The notes under the pieces: generated by a model
Told to the model about the DNA's origin: nothing
Seen by the model: only the letters and a program-made list of their open reading frames with translations
The model's database searches: none
Program-made: the position numbers and the translations under genes
Part shown: in pieces, positions 21,355-28,669 of the stretch
Numbering within the stretch: position 1 is the first letter of the stretch
How the letters are laid out: the number at the start of each line of letters is the position of its first letter
DNA from: Rhodobacteraceae bacterium EhC02
Lineage (GTDB): Bacteria; Pseudomonadota; Alphaproteobacteria; Rhodobacterales; Rhodobacteraceae
Assembly: GCA_001650895.1 (NCBI GenBank)
Contig: LXYH01000059.1
Location: forward strand, 124,001-188,000
DNA: 64,000 nucleotides
Direction of reading: 5' to 3'

Positions 21355-21950
21355 TAGCGCAGCAGGATATCATGCTCGGTGATGCGCAGGCTGGTCCGGC
21401 GGCCGGCCTCCTGCAGCAGGATGGGCAGAAGCGCGAACTGCACCTCGGAGGGGCTGACATCGATCCCGGTGCCCGGCGTCTCAAGCGCGGCCCACAGGTC
21501 GGGCGTCTGGCGCAACTTGTCGGCGCTGCCGCTGATCGCCCAAAGCCCGCCCTCGCGGGTCAGGCTGATACGCCCGCCATAGGGCATCGCCGTTTCCAGG
21601 CATTGCAGGGCCAGAAAAGCCAGACGCACCTCCACGCGCAGCAGATCCTCCAGCGGCCCCCAGTGGAAACTAACCCGCGCACCCTGCGCCATCGCCTTGA
21701 GAATGCTGACGATTTCGGCCCGTCCCATCATCTGCTGCTCGGATGCCATGCCATAGGCCACACGGAAAAAGCGGATGCGCGCATTGGCATTCTCGACACT
21801 CTCCGAGACCAGCGCCAGTTCCGGTGTCAAGGCGGCCCCCGACATCTGCATCAGTTCAAGCCCGTTGGTAATGGCACCAATCGGACTGATCAGGTCATGG
21901 CAGATACGTGAGCCTATCAAGGCGGCCAGATTGTGGGTACTGTGGCCCAA
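21351..21950 (-). CDS. chpT: Histidine phosphotransferase ChpT
   Basis: ChpT passes phosphate from the CckA kinase to CtrA and CpdR in alphaproteobacteria; in Rhodobacterales this relay controls motility, gene transfer agents and quorum-linked traits. The 199-residue protein has a DHp-like helix with His18 in 'GSRICHDLISPIGAITNGLE' and a degenerate ATPase-like domain that ends 'ILLRY'. The start is a TTG at 21950 with GGAGA 5 bases upstream; no ATG is available near the histidine helix. It is divergent from the DUF3553 gene with only 26 bp between start codons. Confidence 0.88.
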   Translation of the reverse strand: MGHSTHNLAALIGSRICHDLISPIGAITNGLELMQMSGAALTPELALVSESVENANARIRFFRVAYGMASEQQMMGRAEIVSILKAMAQGARVSFHWGPLEDLLRVEVRLAFLALQCLETAMPYGGRISLTREGGLWAISGSADKLRQTPDLWAALETPGTGIDVSPSEVQFALLPILLQEAGRRTSLRITEHDILLRY

Positions 21951-21976
21951 TAATGTCTCCGATACGAGGTTGCGAC

Positions 21977-22165
21977 ATGTCTGATCTGAACGCGATACTG
22001 GAGCCGGGAATGCTTGTGCGGCACCCGGACCAGCCTGACTGGGGAGTGGGGCAAGTGCAATCCAATATCGCGGGTCGGATCACCGTCAATTTTCCCGAAG
22101 CCGGAAAGGTTGTCATTGATGGCTCCCGGATCGGTCTTCTGCCCATATTTGATCACCCAAACTAG
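21977..22165 (+). CDS. DUF3553-domain small protein
   Basis: A 62-residue protein whose body 'PGMLVRHPDQPDWGVGQVQS' followed by 'RITVNFPEAGKVVID' matches DUF3553, a small beta-barrel domain resembling the C-terminal part of UvrD-like and CarD/Tudor-like folds. The biochemical role is unknown. ATG at 21977 has GAGG 7 bases upstream. It is divergent from chpT, a pairing often seen in Rhodobacterales. Confidence 0.85.
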   Translation: MSDLNAILEPGMLVRHPDQPDWGVGQVQSNIAGRITVNFPEAGKVVIDGSRIGLLPIFDHPN

Positions 22166-22180
22166 TTAACAAAAGGTTAC
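22166..22180 (+). promoter_or_regulatory. CtrA-box-like site
   Basis: TTAA-N7-TTAC begins at the base after the DUF3553 stop. CtrA in alphaproteobacteria recognises TTAA-N7-TTAA(C); one base differs here. It lies about 60 bp before the small peptide ORF and about 150 bp before olsB, and chpT of the CtrA relay is next door. It is a weak motif that could occur by chance. Confidence 0.3.
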
Positions 22181-22227
22181 TGAAAGTGGCGCCGCGCCAT
22201 GTTTTCGTGCCTTGGGAAGGACTTATC

Positions 22228-22326
22228 GTGGATGCCTCGACCTGTGGCCGCTGCGGCAACGGTTGCCTTCACCGGGCCAGTTTCCTAGAAACGGCTGAAT
22301 GCCCTCAATACCCGGCCGCGACATGA
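22228..22326 (+). CDS. Possible 32-residue cysteine-rich peptide upstream of olsB
   Basis: A GTG-started frame of 32 residues with four Cys, three of them in 'CGRCGNGC' (C-x2-C-x3-C, residues 6-13) and one near residue 25. GGGAAGGA lies 7-8 bases upstream, the best Shine-Dalgarno in this stretch, and the stop TGA overlaps the olsB ATG at 22323 (ATGA). That fits a translated, coupled leader peptide or a small metal-binding protein. A second frame (ATG at 22199, 29 residues) overlaps and lacks these signals. It is not a family I recognise; expression needs proof. Confidence 0.4.
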   Translation: MDASTCGRCGNGCLHRASFLETAECPQYPAAT

Positions 22327-23111
22327 CCGAAGCCCCGCCGCAATTCGCCGTCAGACTGGCCTCGGATCAGTCGGATCTGCACGCGGCGCAGCGCCTGCGC
22401 TACGAGGTCTTCGTGGCCGAGCTTGGCGGCGGGGGCGACATGGTCGATCACGTCAATCGCCGCGAACAGGACAGGTTTGATCCGTTTTTCGATCATCTGC
22501 TGTTGCTGGATCAGGCGCGACCGGTCGCCGATCAGGTGGTGGGCGTCTACCGCTTGCTGCGCGCGGATCAGGCGGTGGCGGCGGGCCAGTTCTATTCCGA
22601 GGATGAATATGATCTTGCCCCGCTCAGGGCCAGCGGGCGGCGCCTGCTGGAACTGGGGCGTTCCTGCCTGCATCCGGCCTACAGGGGCGGCATGGGGATG
22701 TTCCACCTCTGGCATGCGCTGGCGGATTACGTCGATGCCCATGGAATCGAGGTGCTGTTCGGCGTCGCCAGCTTTCACGGCACCGATCCGCAGGCTTTGG
22801 CGGCGCCGTTGTCGCTGCTGCACCACCGTCACTTGGCCCCGGCCGATCTGCGCGTCAAGGCGCGCGCGCCGGGTGCGACCGCGATGGACCTGATCGCGCC
22901 CGACAGTCTGGACCGGCGCGCTGCGATGCTGGCGGTGCCCGCGCTGATCAAGGCCTATCTGCGGCTGGGCGGTTTCGTGGGGCAGGGCGCCTTCATCGAC
23001 CGGGCCTTCAACACGACCGATGTCTGCCTGATCCTGGATGTGGCGCGGATGAACGAAAGCCAGCGCGCCATCTATACCCGGCCGGTCCCGGCCCGTCCGG
23101 TGCAGCCATGA
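22323..23111 (+). CDS. olsB: L-ornithine N-alpha-acyltransferase OlsB
   Basis: OlsB transfers a 3-hydroxyacyl group from ACP to ornithine, the first step of phosphorus-free ornithine lipid synthesis. The 262-residue GNAT-fold protein has 'AQRLRYEVFVAELG', 'RLLELGRSCLHPAYRGG' and 'LFGVASFHGTDP', all typical of the OlsB/PlsC-linked acyltransferase family. I chose the ATG at 22323 because it overlaps the stop of a small upstream frame. An ATG at 22299 would add eight residues and has no ribosome-binding site. Its stop overlaps the olsA start (ATGA), so the two enzymes of the pathway are coupled. Confidence 0.87.
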   Translation: MTEAPPQFAVRLASDQSDLHAAQRLRYEVFVAELGGGGDMVDHVNRREQDRFDPFFDHLLLLDQARPVADQVVGVYRLLRADQAVAAGQFYSEDEYDLAPLRASGRRLLELGRSCLHPAYRGGMGMFHLWHALADYVDAHGIEVLFGVASFHGTDPQALAAPLSLLHHRHLAPADLRVKARAPGATAMDLIAPDSLDRRAAMLAVPALIKAYLRLGGFVGQGAFIDRAFNTTDVCLILDVARMNESQRAIYTRPVPARPVQP

Positions 23112-23941
23112 CCCAGGCCTGGACCCCGCCGCCGGAACCGCCGGCCAGCCACCTGACGCCCGCCGGCTGGGTGCGGCTGCTGCTGCGCGGCGCGGTGCTG
23201 GGCAGCCTGACCTTCGGCGGTCTTGGCCTGATGCTTGTGTTGCGCCTGATCGAGCGCCCGCTGTTCGGCTTGCACCGGCCCGTCACACCCTTTCTGACGC
23301 AGATCGTCTGCCGGTGTGCCTTCGTGATCTTGGGCATGGGGCATGTGGTGCGCGGCAAACCCATGCAGGAGCGCGGCGCCGTGGTGGCCAATCATGTCTC
23401 ATGGCTGGACATTTTCGCGCTGAACGCGCGCAAGCGGATCTATTTCGTCTCGAAATCCGAGGTGGCGGGCTGGCCGGGCATCGGCTGGCTTGCGCGGGCG
23501 ACGGGGACGCTGTTCATCAACCGCGATCCGCGCGACGCGCGCCGCCAGCAGATCCTGTTTGAACGCCGCCTGCTGGCAGGCCACAAGCTGCTGTTCTTTC
23601 CCGAGGGCACATCGACCGACGGAATGCTGGTGCTTCCCTTCAAGTCCACCCTGTTCCAGGCGTTCTTTTCGGACGAGTTGAAGCATCGGCTGTTCATCCA
23701 GCCGGTGACCCTGCTCTATGTCGCGCCCGAAAGGGAAGATCCCCGTTTCTACGGCTGGTGGGGCGAGATGGGATTCGGGCCGCATCTGGTCAAGGTGCTG
23801 GCCGCCCCGCGCAACGGGCGGGTCGAGGTGATCTATCACGCGCCCGTCCGGGTCGATGCCTTTCCCAACCGCAAGTCACTGACCGCCCATGTCGAACAGA
23901 CCGTCCGGGACGGTCTGTTGCATGGCTTGTCGCAGGATTGA
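23108..23941 (+). CDS. olsA: Lyso-ornithine lipid acyltransferase OlsA
   Basis: OlsA adds the second acyl chain to lyso-ornithine lipid; the family is PlsC-like and some members also make phosphatidic acid. The 277-residue protein has a membrane segment at about residues 27-50 and the acyltransferase blocks 'NHVSWLDIFAL' (HxxxxD), 'GTLFINRDPRD' and 'FPEGTSTDG'. It is translationally coupled to olsB by an ATGA overlap, which supports the ornithine-lipid role over general phospholipid synthesis. Confidence 0.88.
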   Translation: MTQAWTPPPEPPASHLTPAGWVRLLLRGAVLGSLTFGGLGLMLVLRLIERPLFGLHRPVTPFLTQIVCRCAFVILGMGHVVRGKPMQERGAVVANHVSWLDIFALNARKRIYFVSKSEVAGWPGIGWLARATGTLFINRDPRDARRQQILFERRLLAGHKLLFFPEGTSTDGMLVLPFKSTLFQAFFSDELKHRLFIQPVTLLYVAPEREDPRFYGWWGEMGFGPHLVKVLAAPRNGRVEVIYHAPVRVDAFPNRKSLTAHVEQTVRDGLLHGLSQD

Positions 23942-23962
23942 CGCAGGCGCCGGCGCAGAGGC

Positions 23963-24598
23963 TCAGATCTGCATCGCGCGGCTCAGACGCGTCAGTTCCG
24001 CCACCGGATCCGATGCCGACCAGATCTCGTCGCCCAGGGCGATGAAATCGGTGATCGGGGCAAGGGTGCGGATCAGATCCTCGGTCAGGGCGCCTTCGGC
24101 CACGACCGGCACCTCGATGATCTCGGACCACCATTCGAAGATATCAAGATCGGCGCGGCTGCCATCGCCCAGGGGGCTGATCCCGACCGGGCCAAAGCTG
24201 ATGTAATCCGCCCCGGCTTCGCCTGCGGTCATGCCCTCGTGCCGTTGCACGCCGCAGAATGCGCCAACGATCGCATCGGGGCCAAGGTCCTTGCGGACCT
24301 TGCGCACCGATCGCGCCCCGTCGGTCAGATGGACACCGTCCAGCCCAAGGCGTTCCACCATCAGAACATGGCTCTCGATCACCAGCGCCACGTCGCGCGC
24401 ATGGGTCACCTCCCGCAGCGCGTCGGCGGCACGCGCGACATTGTCCTCGTCCTTGCTGGCCAGGGCCAGGCGCACGCAAGCGACCTCCTGCGCGTCAAGC
24501 GCACGAGACAGCAGATCGGGGAAAACCTCCAGGTCGAAACTGGGCGGCGTGATCAGGTAGAGTTGCGGCTGTTGCGGGGCGTCAGGCGTATCGGCCAT
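23963..24598 (-). CDS. ThiE-like thiamine phosphate synthase homologue
   Basis: A 211-residue TIM-barrel protein related to thiamine-phosphate synthase. Recognisable parts are 'LYLITPP' at the N-terminus, 'LGLDGVHLTDGARSVRKVRK' and 'AGEAGADYISFGPVG'. True ThiE proteins have HLGQ.D for the diphosphate/Mg site and a T.TK loop after the GP motif; here these read HLTDG and are absent, and the phosphate loop 'VVAEGALTEDLI' replaces AIGGI. It may therefore not make thiamine phosphate. No other thiamine gene is nearby. AAGGAG precedes the ATG. Confidence 0.75.
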   Translation of the reverse strand: MADTPDAPQQPQLYLITPPSFDLEVFPDLLSRALDAQEVACVRLALASKDEDNVARAADALREVTHARDVALVIESHVLMVERLGLDGVHLTDGARSVRKVRKDLGPDAIVGAFCGVQRHEGMTAGEAGADYISFGPVGISPLGDGSRADLDIFEWWSEIIEVPVVAEGALTEDLIRTLAPITDFIALGDEIWSASDPVAELTRLSRAMQI

Positions 24599-24736
24599 TC
24601 CGGTCGGGCTCCTTCAAGGTCATGCAGGTGTCATAACGGGGAATTTCGGCTTTGACCATCGGGCAAGACAGGTCGCTTGCCGCTTGGAAACCGGGCGGGC
24701 TTGGCGTATCACGCGCCAGCCTTGCCGGAGATGCCG

Positions 24737-25480
24737 ATGCCCAGTTCCACGCCTCAACCCGCTTTTGTCCTTGTGCGCCCCCAGATGGGCGAGAACATCG
24801 GGGCCGCCGCCCGCGCCATGTGGAATTTCGGACTGGACCGCATGCATGTGGTGGGGCCGCGCGACGGCTGGCCCAACAGCCGTGCCGTGGCCATGGCCAG
24901 CGGGGCAGGCCGTCTGCTGGACGAGGCGCAGCTGCATGCGGATCTGCCGGGTGCCCTTGCCGACACGACCTTTACCTTCGCCACGACCGCTCGGATCCGG
25001 GGGCTGACCAAGCCGGTCTACAGCCCCGAACGCGCCATGCAACTGGCCGCCGAAATGGTCGCGCGCGGCGAAAAGGTCGCCGTGCTGTTCGGGCCGGAAC
25101 GCGCTGGCCTTGAGAACGAGGATGTGGCCCAGGCCAATGCCATCATCTCGGTCCCGGTCAATCCCGAGTTTCCCAGCCTGAACCTTGCGCAATGCGTTTT
25201 GCTGACCGCCTATGAATGGCGCCGCCAGGTTGAAGATGTGCAGCATGAAGCCATCGAGATGGGGCGCACCGACTGGGCCAATGGCACCGAGGTCGAGGCC
25301 CTGGCCCGCCATTACGAGGACACGCTGGAACAGGCGGGCTTCTTCTTTCCCGAGACCAAGGCCGACAGCATGAAGCTGAACCTGCGCAACCTGTGGTCCC
25401 GGATGCGCCTGACCCGCGCCGACGTGCAGACCCTGCACGGCATCCTGCGTCAAATGGTGCGCTGGAAAGACAGGGGTTAG
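24737..25480 (+). CDS. TrmJ-like tRNA/rRNA 2'-O-methyltransferase
   Basis: A 247-residue SPOUT (TrmH/SpoU) methyltransferase. The N-terminal motif 'VRPQMGENIGAAARAMWNFG', motif 2 'VLFGPERAGLENEDVAQANA' and motif 3 'SVPVNPEFPSLNLAQCVLL' form the knotted SAM site; the C-terminal helical extension is as in TrmJ, which methylates tRNA position 32. Two in-frame ATGs exist; the one at 24737 has GGAG 6 bases upstream, the one at 24731 abuts it, so 24737 is used. Confidence 0.87.
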   Translation: MPSSTPQPAFVLVRPQMGENIGAAARAMWNFGLDRMHVVGPRDGWPNSRAVAMASGAGRLLDEAQLHADLPGALADTTFTFATTARIRGLTKPVYSPERAMQLAAEMVARGEKVAVLFGPERAGLENEDVAQANAIISVPVNPEFPSLNLAQCVLLTAYEWRRQVEDVQHEAIEMGRTDWANGTEVEALARHYEDTLEQAGFFFPETKADSMKLNLRNLWSRMRLTRADVQTLHGILRQMVRWKDRG

Positions 25481-25534
25481 GTTCTGGACGAAGCCCGGTT
25501 GAGGCCCTAGGTTCGCCACCGACAGGAGACGACG

Positions 25535-26683
25535 ATGACCAAGAAACGCGCGATTTTCGAAGAGGTTGCAACCGACAGGCCGCAGGCCGCAACACCGCAG
25601 GGCGGGCTGATCGACAAGGGCACGTCAGGCGCGCGCGGCGCGATCCGGGCCTGGCTGATGGTTCTGTTCGCGATGGTGATGGTGATGATCGCCGTGGGCG
25701 GTCTGACCCGGTTGACCGACAGCGGCCTCAGCATCACCGAATGGCGCCCCCTGACGGGCGCGATCCCGCCGCTGAACGAGGCCGATTGGCAGGCCGAATT
25801 CGCCAAGTACCAGCAGATCCCGCAGTTCCAGATCCAGAACCGCTGGATGGAGCTGGATGATTTCAAATTCATCTACTGGTGGGAATGGGGCCACCGCCAA
25901 CTGGGCCGCGTGATCGGGCTGGTCTGGGGGCTCGGGTTCCTGGGCTTCCTGCTGGCGCGCAAGATCCCGACAGGCTGGACGCCGCGTCTTCTGTTCATCG
26001 GCGCGCTTGGCGGGCTGCAGGGCGCTGTCGGCTGGTGGATGGTGGCCTCGGGGCTGACCGGCAGCATGACCAGCGTCGCAAGTTACCGTCTGGCAACGCA
26101 TCTGGGTCTGGCCTTCATCATCCTCGGCTTCATCGCCTGGTATGTGTTCCAGCTGGGCCGCAGCGAACGTGACCTGCTGCAGGCGCGCCGCGCCAAGGAG
26201 GACAAGCTGTTCCGCCTGTCCACCGGCTGGATGCATTTCGCCTTCCTGCAGATCATCCTGGGCGCGCTGGTTGCCGGGATCGACGCGGGCCGGTCCTATA
26301 CGGATTGGCCGCTGATGGGCGGGCAGGTGATCCCGCCCAACCCCTTCATGCTGGAACCGCTCTGGACCAATTTCTTTGAAAATCCGGGCCTTGTGCAGTT
26401 CATCCACCGTGTCAGCGGATACCTTCTGCTGATCTTCGGGATCGTGGTCTGGCTGCGCGGCCGGAAAAGCGCGCATGAGGCAACACGGCAGGCCTTCACC
26501 CTGGCCTTCGGGGCGCTGGTGGCACAGATCGTCCTGGGGATCGTGACCGTGATGACCGGCGCGATCTGGGAGATCGCCATCGCGCACCAGATCCTGGCCG
26601 TGATCCTCTGGGTGCTGATCCTGCGGGCGCGCCACCTGTCGGCCTATCCGGTCGTGACCTCGATCCGGGGGGCACGGGCATGA
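25535..26683 (+). CDS. ctaA: Heme A synthase
   Basis: CtaA/Cox15 hydroxylates heme O to heme A for cytochrome aa3 oxidases. The 382-residue membrane protein shows about eight transmembrane segments in two four-helix bundles. Conserved pieces are 'GGLTRLTDSGLSITEWRP', 'EWGHRQLGRVIGLVWG', 'ATHLGLAFIILG', 'QFIHRVSGYLLLIFG' and 'IAHQILAVILW', which supply the four heme-ligating His. GGAG lies 8 bases upstream of the ATG. It overlaps the next gene by 4 bases. Confidence 0.95.
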   Translation: MTKKRAIFEEVATDRPQAATPQGGLIDKGTSGARGAIRAWLMVLFAMVMVMIAVGGLTRLTDSGLSITEWRPLTGAIPPLNEADWQAEFAKYQQIPQFQIQNRWMELDDFKFIYWWEWGHRQLGRVIGLVWGLGFLGFLLARKIPTGWTPRLLFIGALGGLQGAVGWWMVASGLTGSMTSVASYRLATHLGLAFIILGFIAWYVFQLGRSERDLLQARRAKEDKLFRLSTGWMHFAFLQIILGALVAGIDAGRSYTDWPLMGGQVIPPNPFMLEPLWTNFFENPGLVQFIHRVSGYLLLIFGIVVWLRGRKSAHEATRQAFTLAFGALVAQIVLGIVTVMTGAIWEIAIAHQILAVILWVLILRARHLSAYPVVTSIRGARA

Positions 26684-28167
26684 GCAATGCAGCCGGCGCC
26701 TTTGATGCCCTGATGGCGCATGAGCGCACCACCTTCGCCCTGGGCCAGGTCGCCGGTCGGCTGGGATGGGACCAGGAAACCATGATGCCACGGGGTGCCG
26801 CCGATCAGCGGTCCGAGGAAATGGCGGCGATGGAATCCGTCCTGCATGCCCGGCGCACCGATTCGCGCATCGGCGACTGGTTGGCCGCGATCGACGATGC
26901 CGCGCTGGATGCCGTGGCCCGTGCGCAATTGCGCCATGTGCGGCGCAACTTCGAGCGCGCGCGCAAGCTGCCCGCCGCCCTGGCCGAAGAACTGGCCCGC
27001 GTCACCAGCCGCGCCCAAGGCCAATGGGCCGAGGCGCGCGCCGCCGAGGATGTCGCCGCCTTTCTGCCGGTGCTGGAACGGATCGTGACCCTGAAACGCG
27101 AGGAGGCAGCCGCCCTGGCCGCAGGGGGCGATCCATATGATGCGCTGCTGGATGACTATGAGCCCGGCGCGAAAGCCGCCGACCTCGAGGCGATGTTCAC
27201 GGCACTCCGCACGCCCCTGGTCGATTTGCGCGCCGCCTGTCTGGCCCGCCCTGCACCCAAGGCGGTAGAGGGCCGTTTCGACGAGGCCGCGCAAATGCAG
27301 CTGACCGACAAGCTTGCCCGCGCCTTTGGCTATGACTTCACCATCGGGCGTCTGGACAAGGCCGTGCATCCCTTCTCGAGCGGGTCGGGGCGCGATGTGC
27401 GGATCACCACCCGCACCAACCCGGTCGATCCGTTCAACTGCTTCTATTCGACCATCCACGAGGTCGGGCATGCCTGCTACGAGCAGGGGATCGATGCCGC
27501 CTATGCGCTGACACCGATGGGGCAGGGCGTGTCGATGGGCGTGCATGAAAGCCAGAGCCGCATCTATGAAAACCAGATCGGCCGCAGCCGGGCCTTTACC
27601 GGCTGGCTTTACGGTCAGATGCGAGACGCTTTCGGCGATTTCGGCATCTCGGATGAGGAGGCGTTCTTCGCCGCCGTGAACCGGCTGCACAACGGCTTCA
27701 TCCGCACCGAGGCGGACGAGGTGCAATACAACCTGCATGTGCTTTTGCGGTTCGACCTGGAACGTGCGCTGATCTCGGACGATCTGGCTGTCGCGGACCT
27801 GGAAGGCGCCTGGAATGACCGGTTCCTGGCCGATTTCGGCTTTGCGGTGGACAGGCCGTCCAACGGCTGCCTGCAGGATGTGCATTGGTCCGTGGGACTG
27901 TTCGGTTATTTCCCGACCTATAGCCTGGGCAATGTCTATGCAGGTTGCCTGCATCAGGCGATGCGCATGGCACTGCCCGATCTTGAGGGGCAGTTGGCGC
28001 AGGGTGACACCACGGGGGCCACCGGTTGGCTGCGCGAGAACGTGCAACGCCACGGCGGGCTTTACACCCCGCGCGAGGTGATTGCCCGCGCATCGGGAAT
28101 GGAGCCCTCCGAGGCGCCGCTGCTGGCCTATCTGCAGGACAAGTTCAGCGGTCTTTACGCCCTGTAG
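26680..28167 (+). CDS. M32-family metallocarboxypeptidase
   Basis: A 495-residue zinc carboxypeptidase of the Taq/M32 type, which removes C-terminal residues from peptides in the cytoplasm. The metal motif HEVGH (His260, Glu261, His264) in 'STIHEVGHACYEQGID' and the downstream 'GVHESQSRIYENQIGRS' with the third ligand Glu are intact, and 'RFDLERALISDDL' and 'LQDVHWSVGLFGYFPTYSLG' match the family. The start overlaps the ctaA stop (ATGA). Converges on the small DUF gene with six bases between. Confidence 0.93.
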   Translation: MSNAAGAFDALMAHERTTFALGQVAGRLGWDQETMMPRGAADQRSEEMAAMESVLHARRTDSRIGDWLAAIDDAALDAVARAQLRHVRRNFERARKLPAALAEELARVTSRAQGQWAEARAAEDVAAFLPVLERIVTLKREEAAALAAGGDPYDALLDDYEPGAKAADLEAMFTALRTPLVDLRAACLARPAPKAVEGRFDEAAQMQLTDKLARAFGYDFTIGRLDKAVHPFSSGSGRDVRITTRTNPVDPFNCFYSTIHEVGHACYEQGIDAAYALTPMGQGVSMGVHESQSRIYENQIGRSRAFTGWLYGQMRDAFGDFGISDEEAFFAAVNRLHNGFIRTEADEVQYNLHVLLRFDLERALISDDLAVADLEGAWNDRFLADFGFAVDRPSNGCLQDVHWSVGLFGYFPTYSLGNVYAGCLHQAMRMALPDLEGQLAQGDTTGATGWLRENVQRHGGLYTPREVIARASGMEPSEAPLLAYLQDKFSGLYAL

Positions 28168-28173
28168 GGCGGA

Positions 28174-28524
28174 TCAGATCAGCGCCATGCGTTCCGATCT
28201 TTCGGGATCCGGGAAAGGGCGGTAAAGCGCGAAACGCGCATCCGCCACCAGCGTGTTGACGGCCCGGTACAGGCTGGCGACATGGTCGTCATGCCGTCCG
28301 AGCATCCGGAATGCCTGATCCAGTTGGGCCAGATCCCTGACCTCGACCTCCAGCAGGAAGTCACGATGGCAATCCGAGGTGAGGTTCAGCTTGCGCCGCA
28401 GCAATCGCCAGTCTTCGATCACGCCTTCGCTTTTCAGATGCGTCATCCATTGATCGACCGCATTGGCAAAGGCCAGTGCCTTTGCATCATCCTTGATGTC
28501 GATGGAACAGCTGTAGAGGTTCAT
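28174..28524 (-). CDS. Small conserved hypothetical protein (DUF6614-like)
   Basis: A 116-residue soluble protein without signal peptide. It has a ferredoxin-like alternation of strands and helices: 'MNLYSCSIDIKDDAKALAFA' at the start, 'VIEDWRLLRRKLNLTSDCHR' and 'DFLLEVEVRDLAQLDQAF' in the middle. It resembles proteins annotated as DUF6614 in Rhodobacteraceae; I recall this assignment rather than being able to check it. Function unknown. Confidence 0.65.
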   Translation of the reverse strand: MNLYSCSIDIKDDAKALAFANAVDQWMTHLKSEGVIEDWRLLRRKLNLTSDCHRDFLLEVEVRDLAQLDQAFRMLGRHDDHVASLYRAVNTLVADARFALYRPFPDPERSERMALI

Positions 28525-28590
28525 GTGCCTACCCGCGTTGCAGAACCGTCACCCTGCCACAGGCTGTCTTACCAGGCGGTTAAGACGCGA

Positions 28591-28661
28591 AAGGGGGGCT
28601 GTCTGCCCCCCTTCCAAACCCTGCGGGTTTGACCCCCCGAGGATATTTCACGCAAGAAGAA
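28591..28661 (+). repeat. Intergenic repeat element, copy 2, with hairpins downstream of gyrA
   Basis: Contains a 9-bp stem (28591-28599 with 28605-28613, loop TGTCT), a second small stem AAACCC-TGC-GGGTTT (28616-28630), a C6 run and the core GAGGATATTTCACGCAAGAAGAA (28639-28661) shared with copy 1 at 20019-20041. It lies just beyond the gyrA stop on the minus strand, where the hairpins could end or protect the gyrA message. Confidence 0.7.
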
Positions 28662-28669
28662 CCTGCCGC

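Noticed and set aside
22199-22288. A 29-codon frame overlapping the cysteine-rich peptide
   Set aside because: It has no ribosome-binding site and ends without linkage to olsB; the overlapping GTG frame has both signals.
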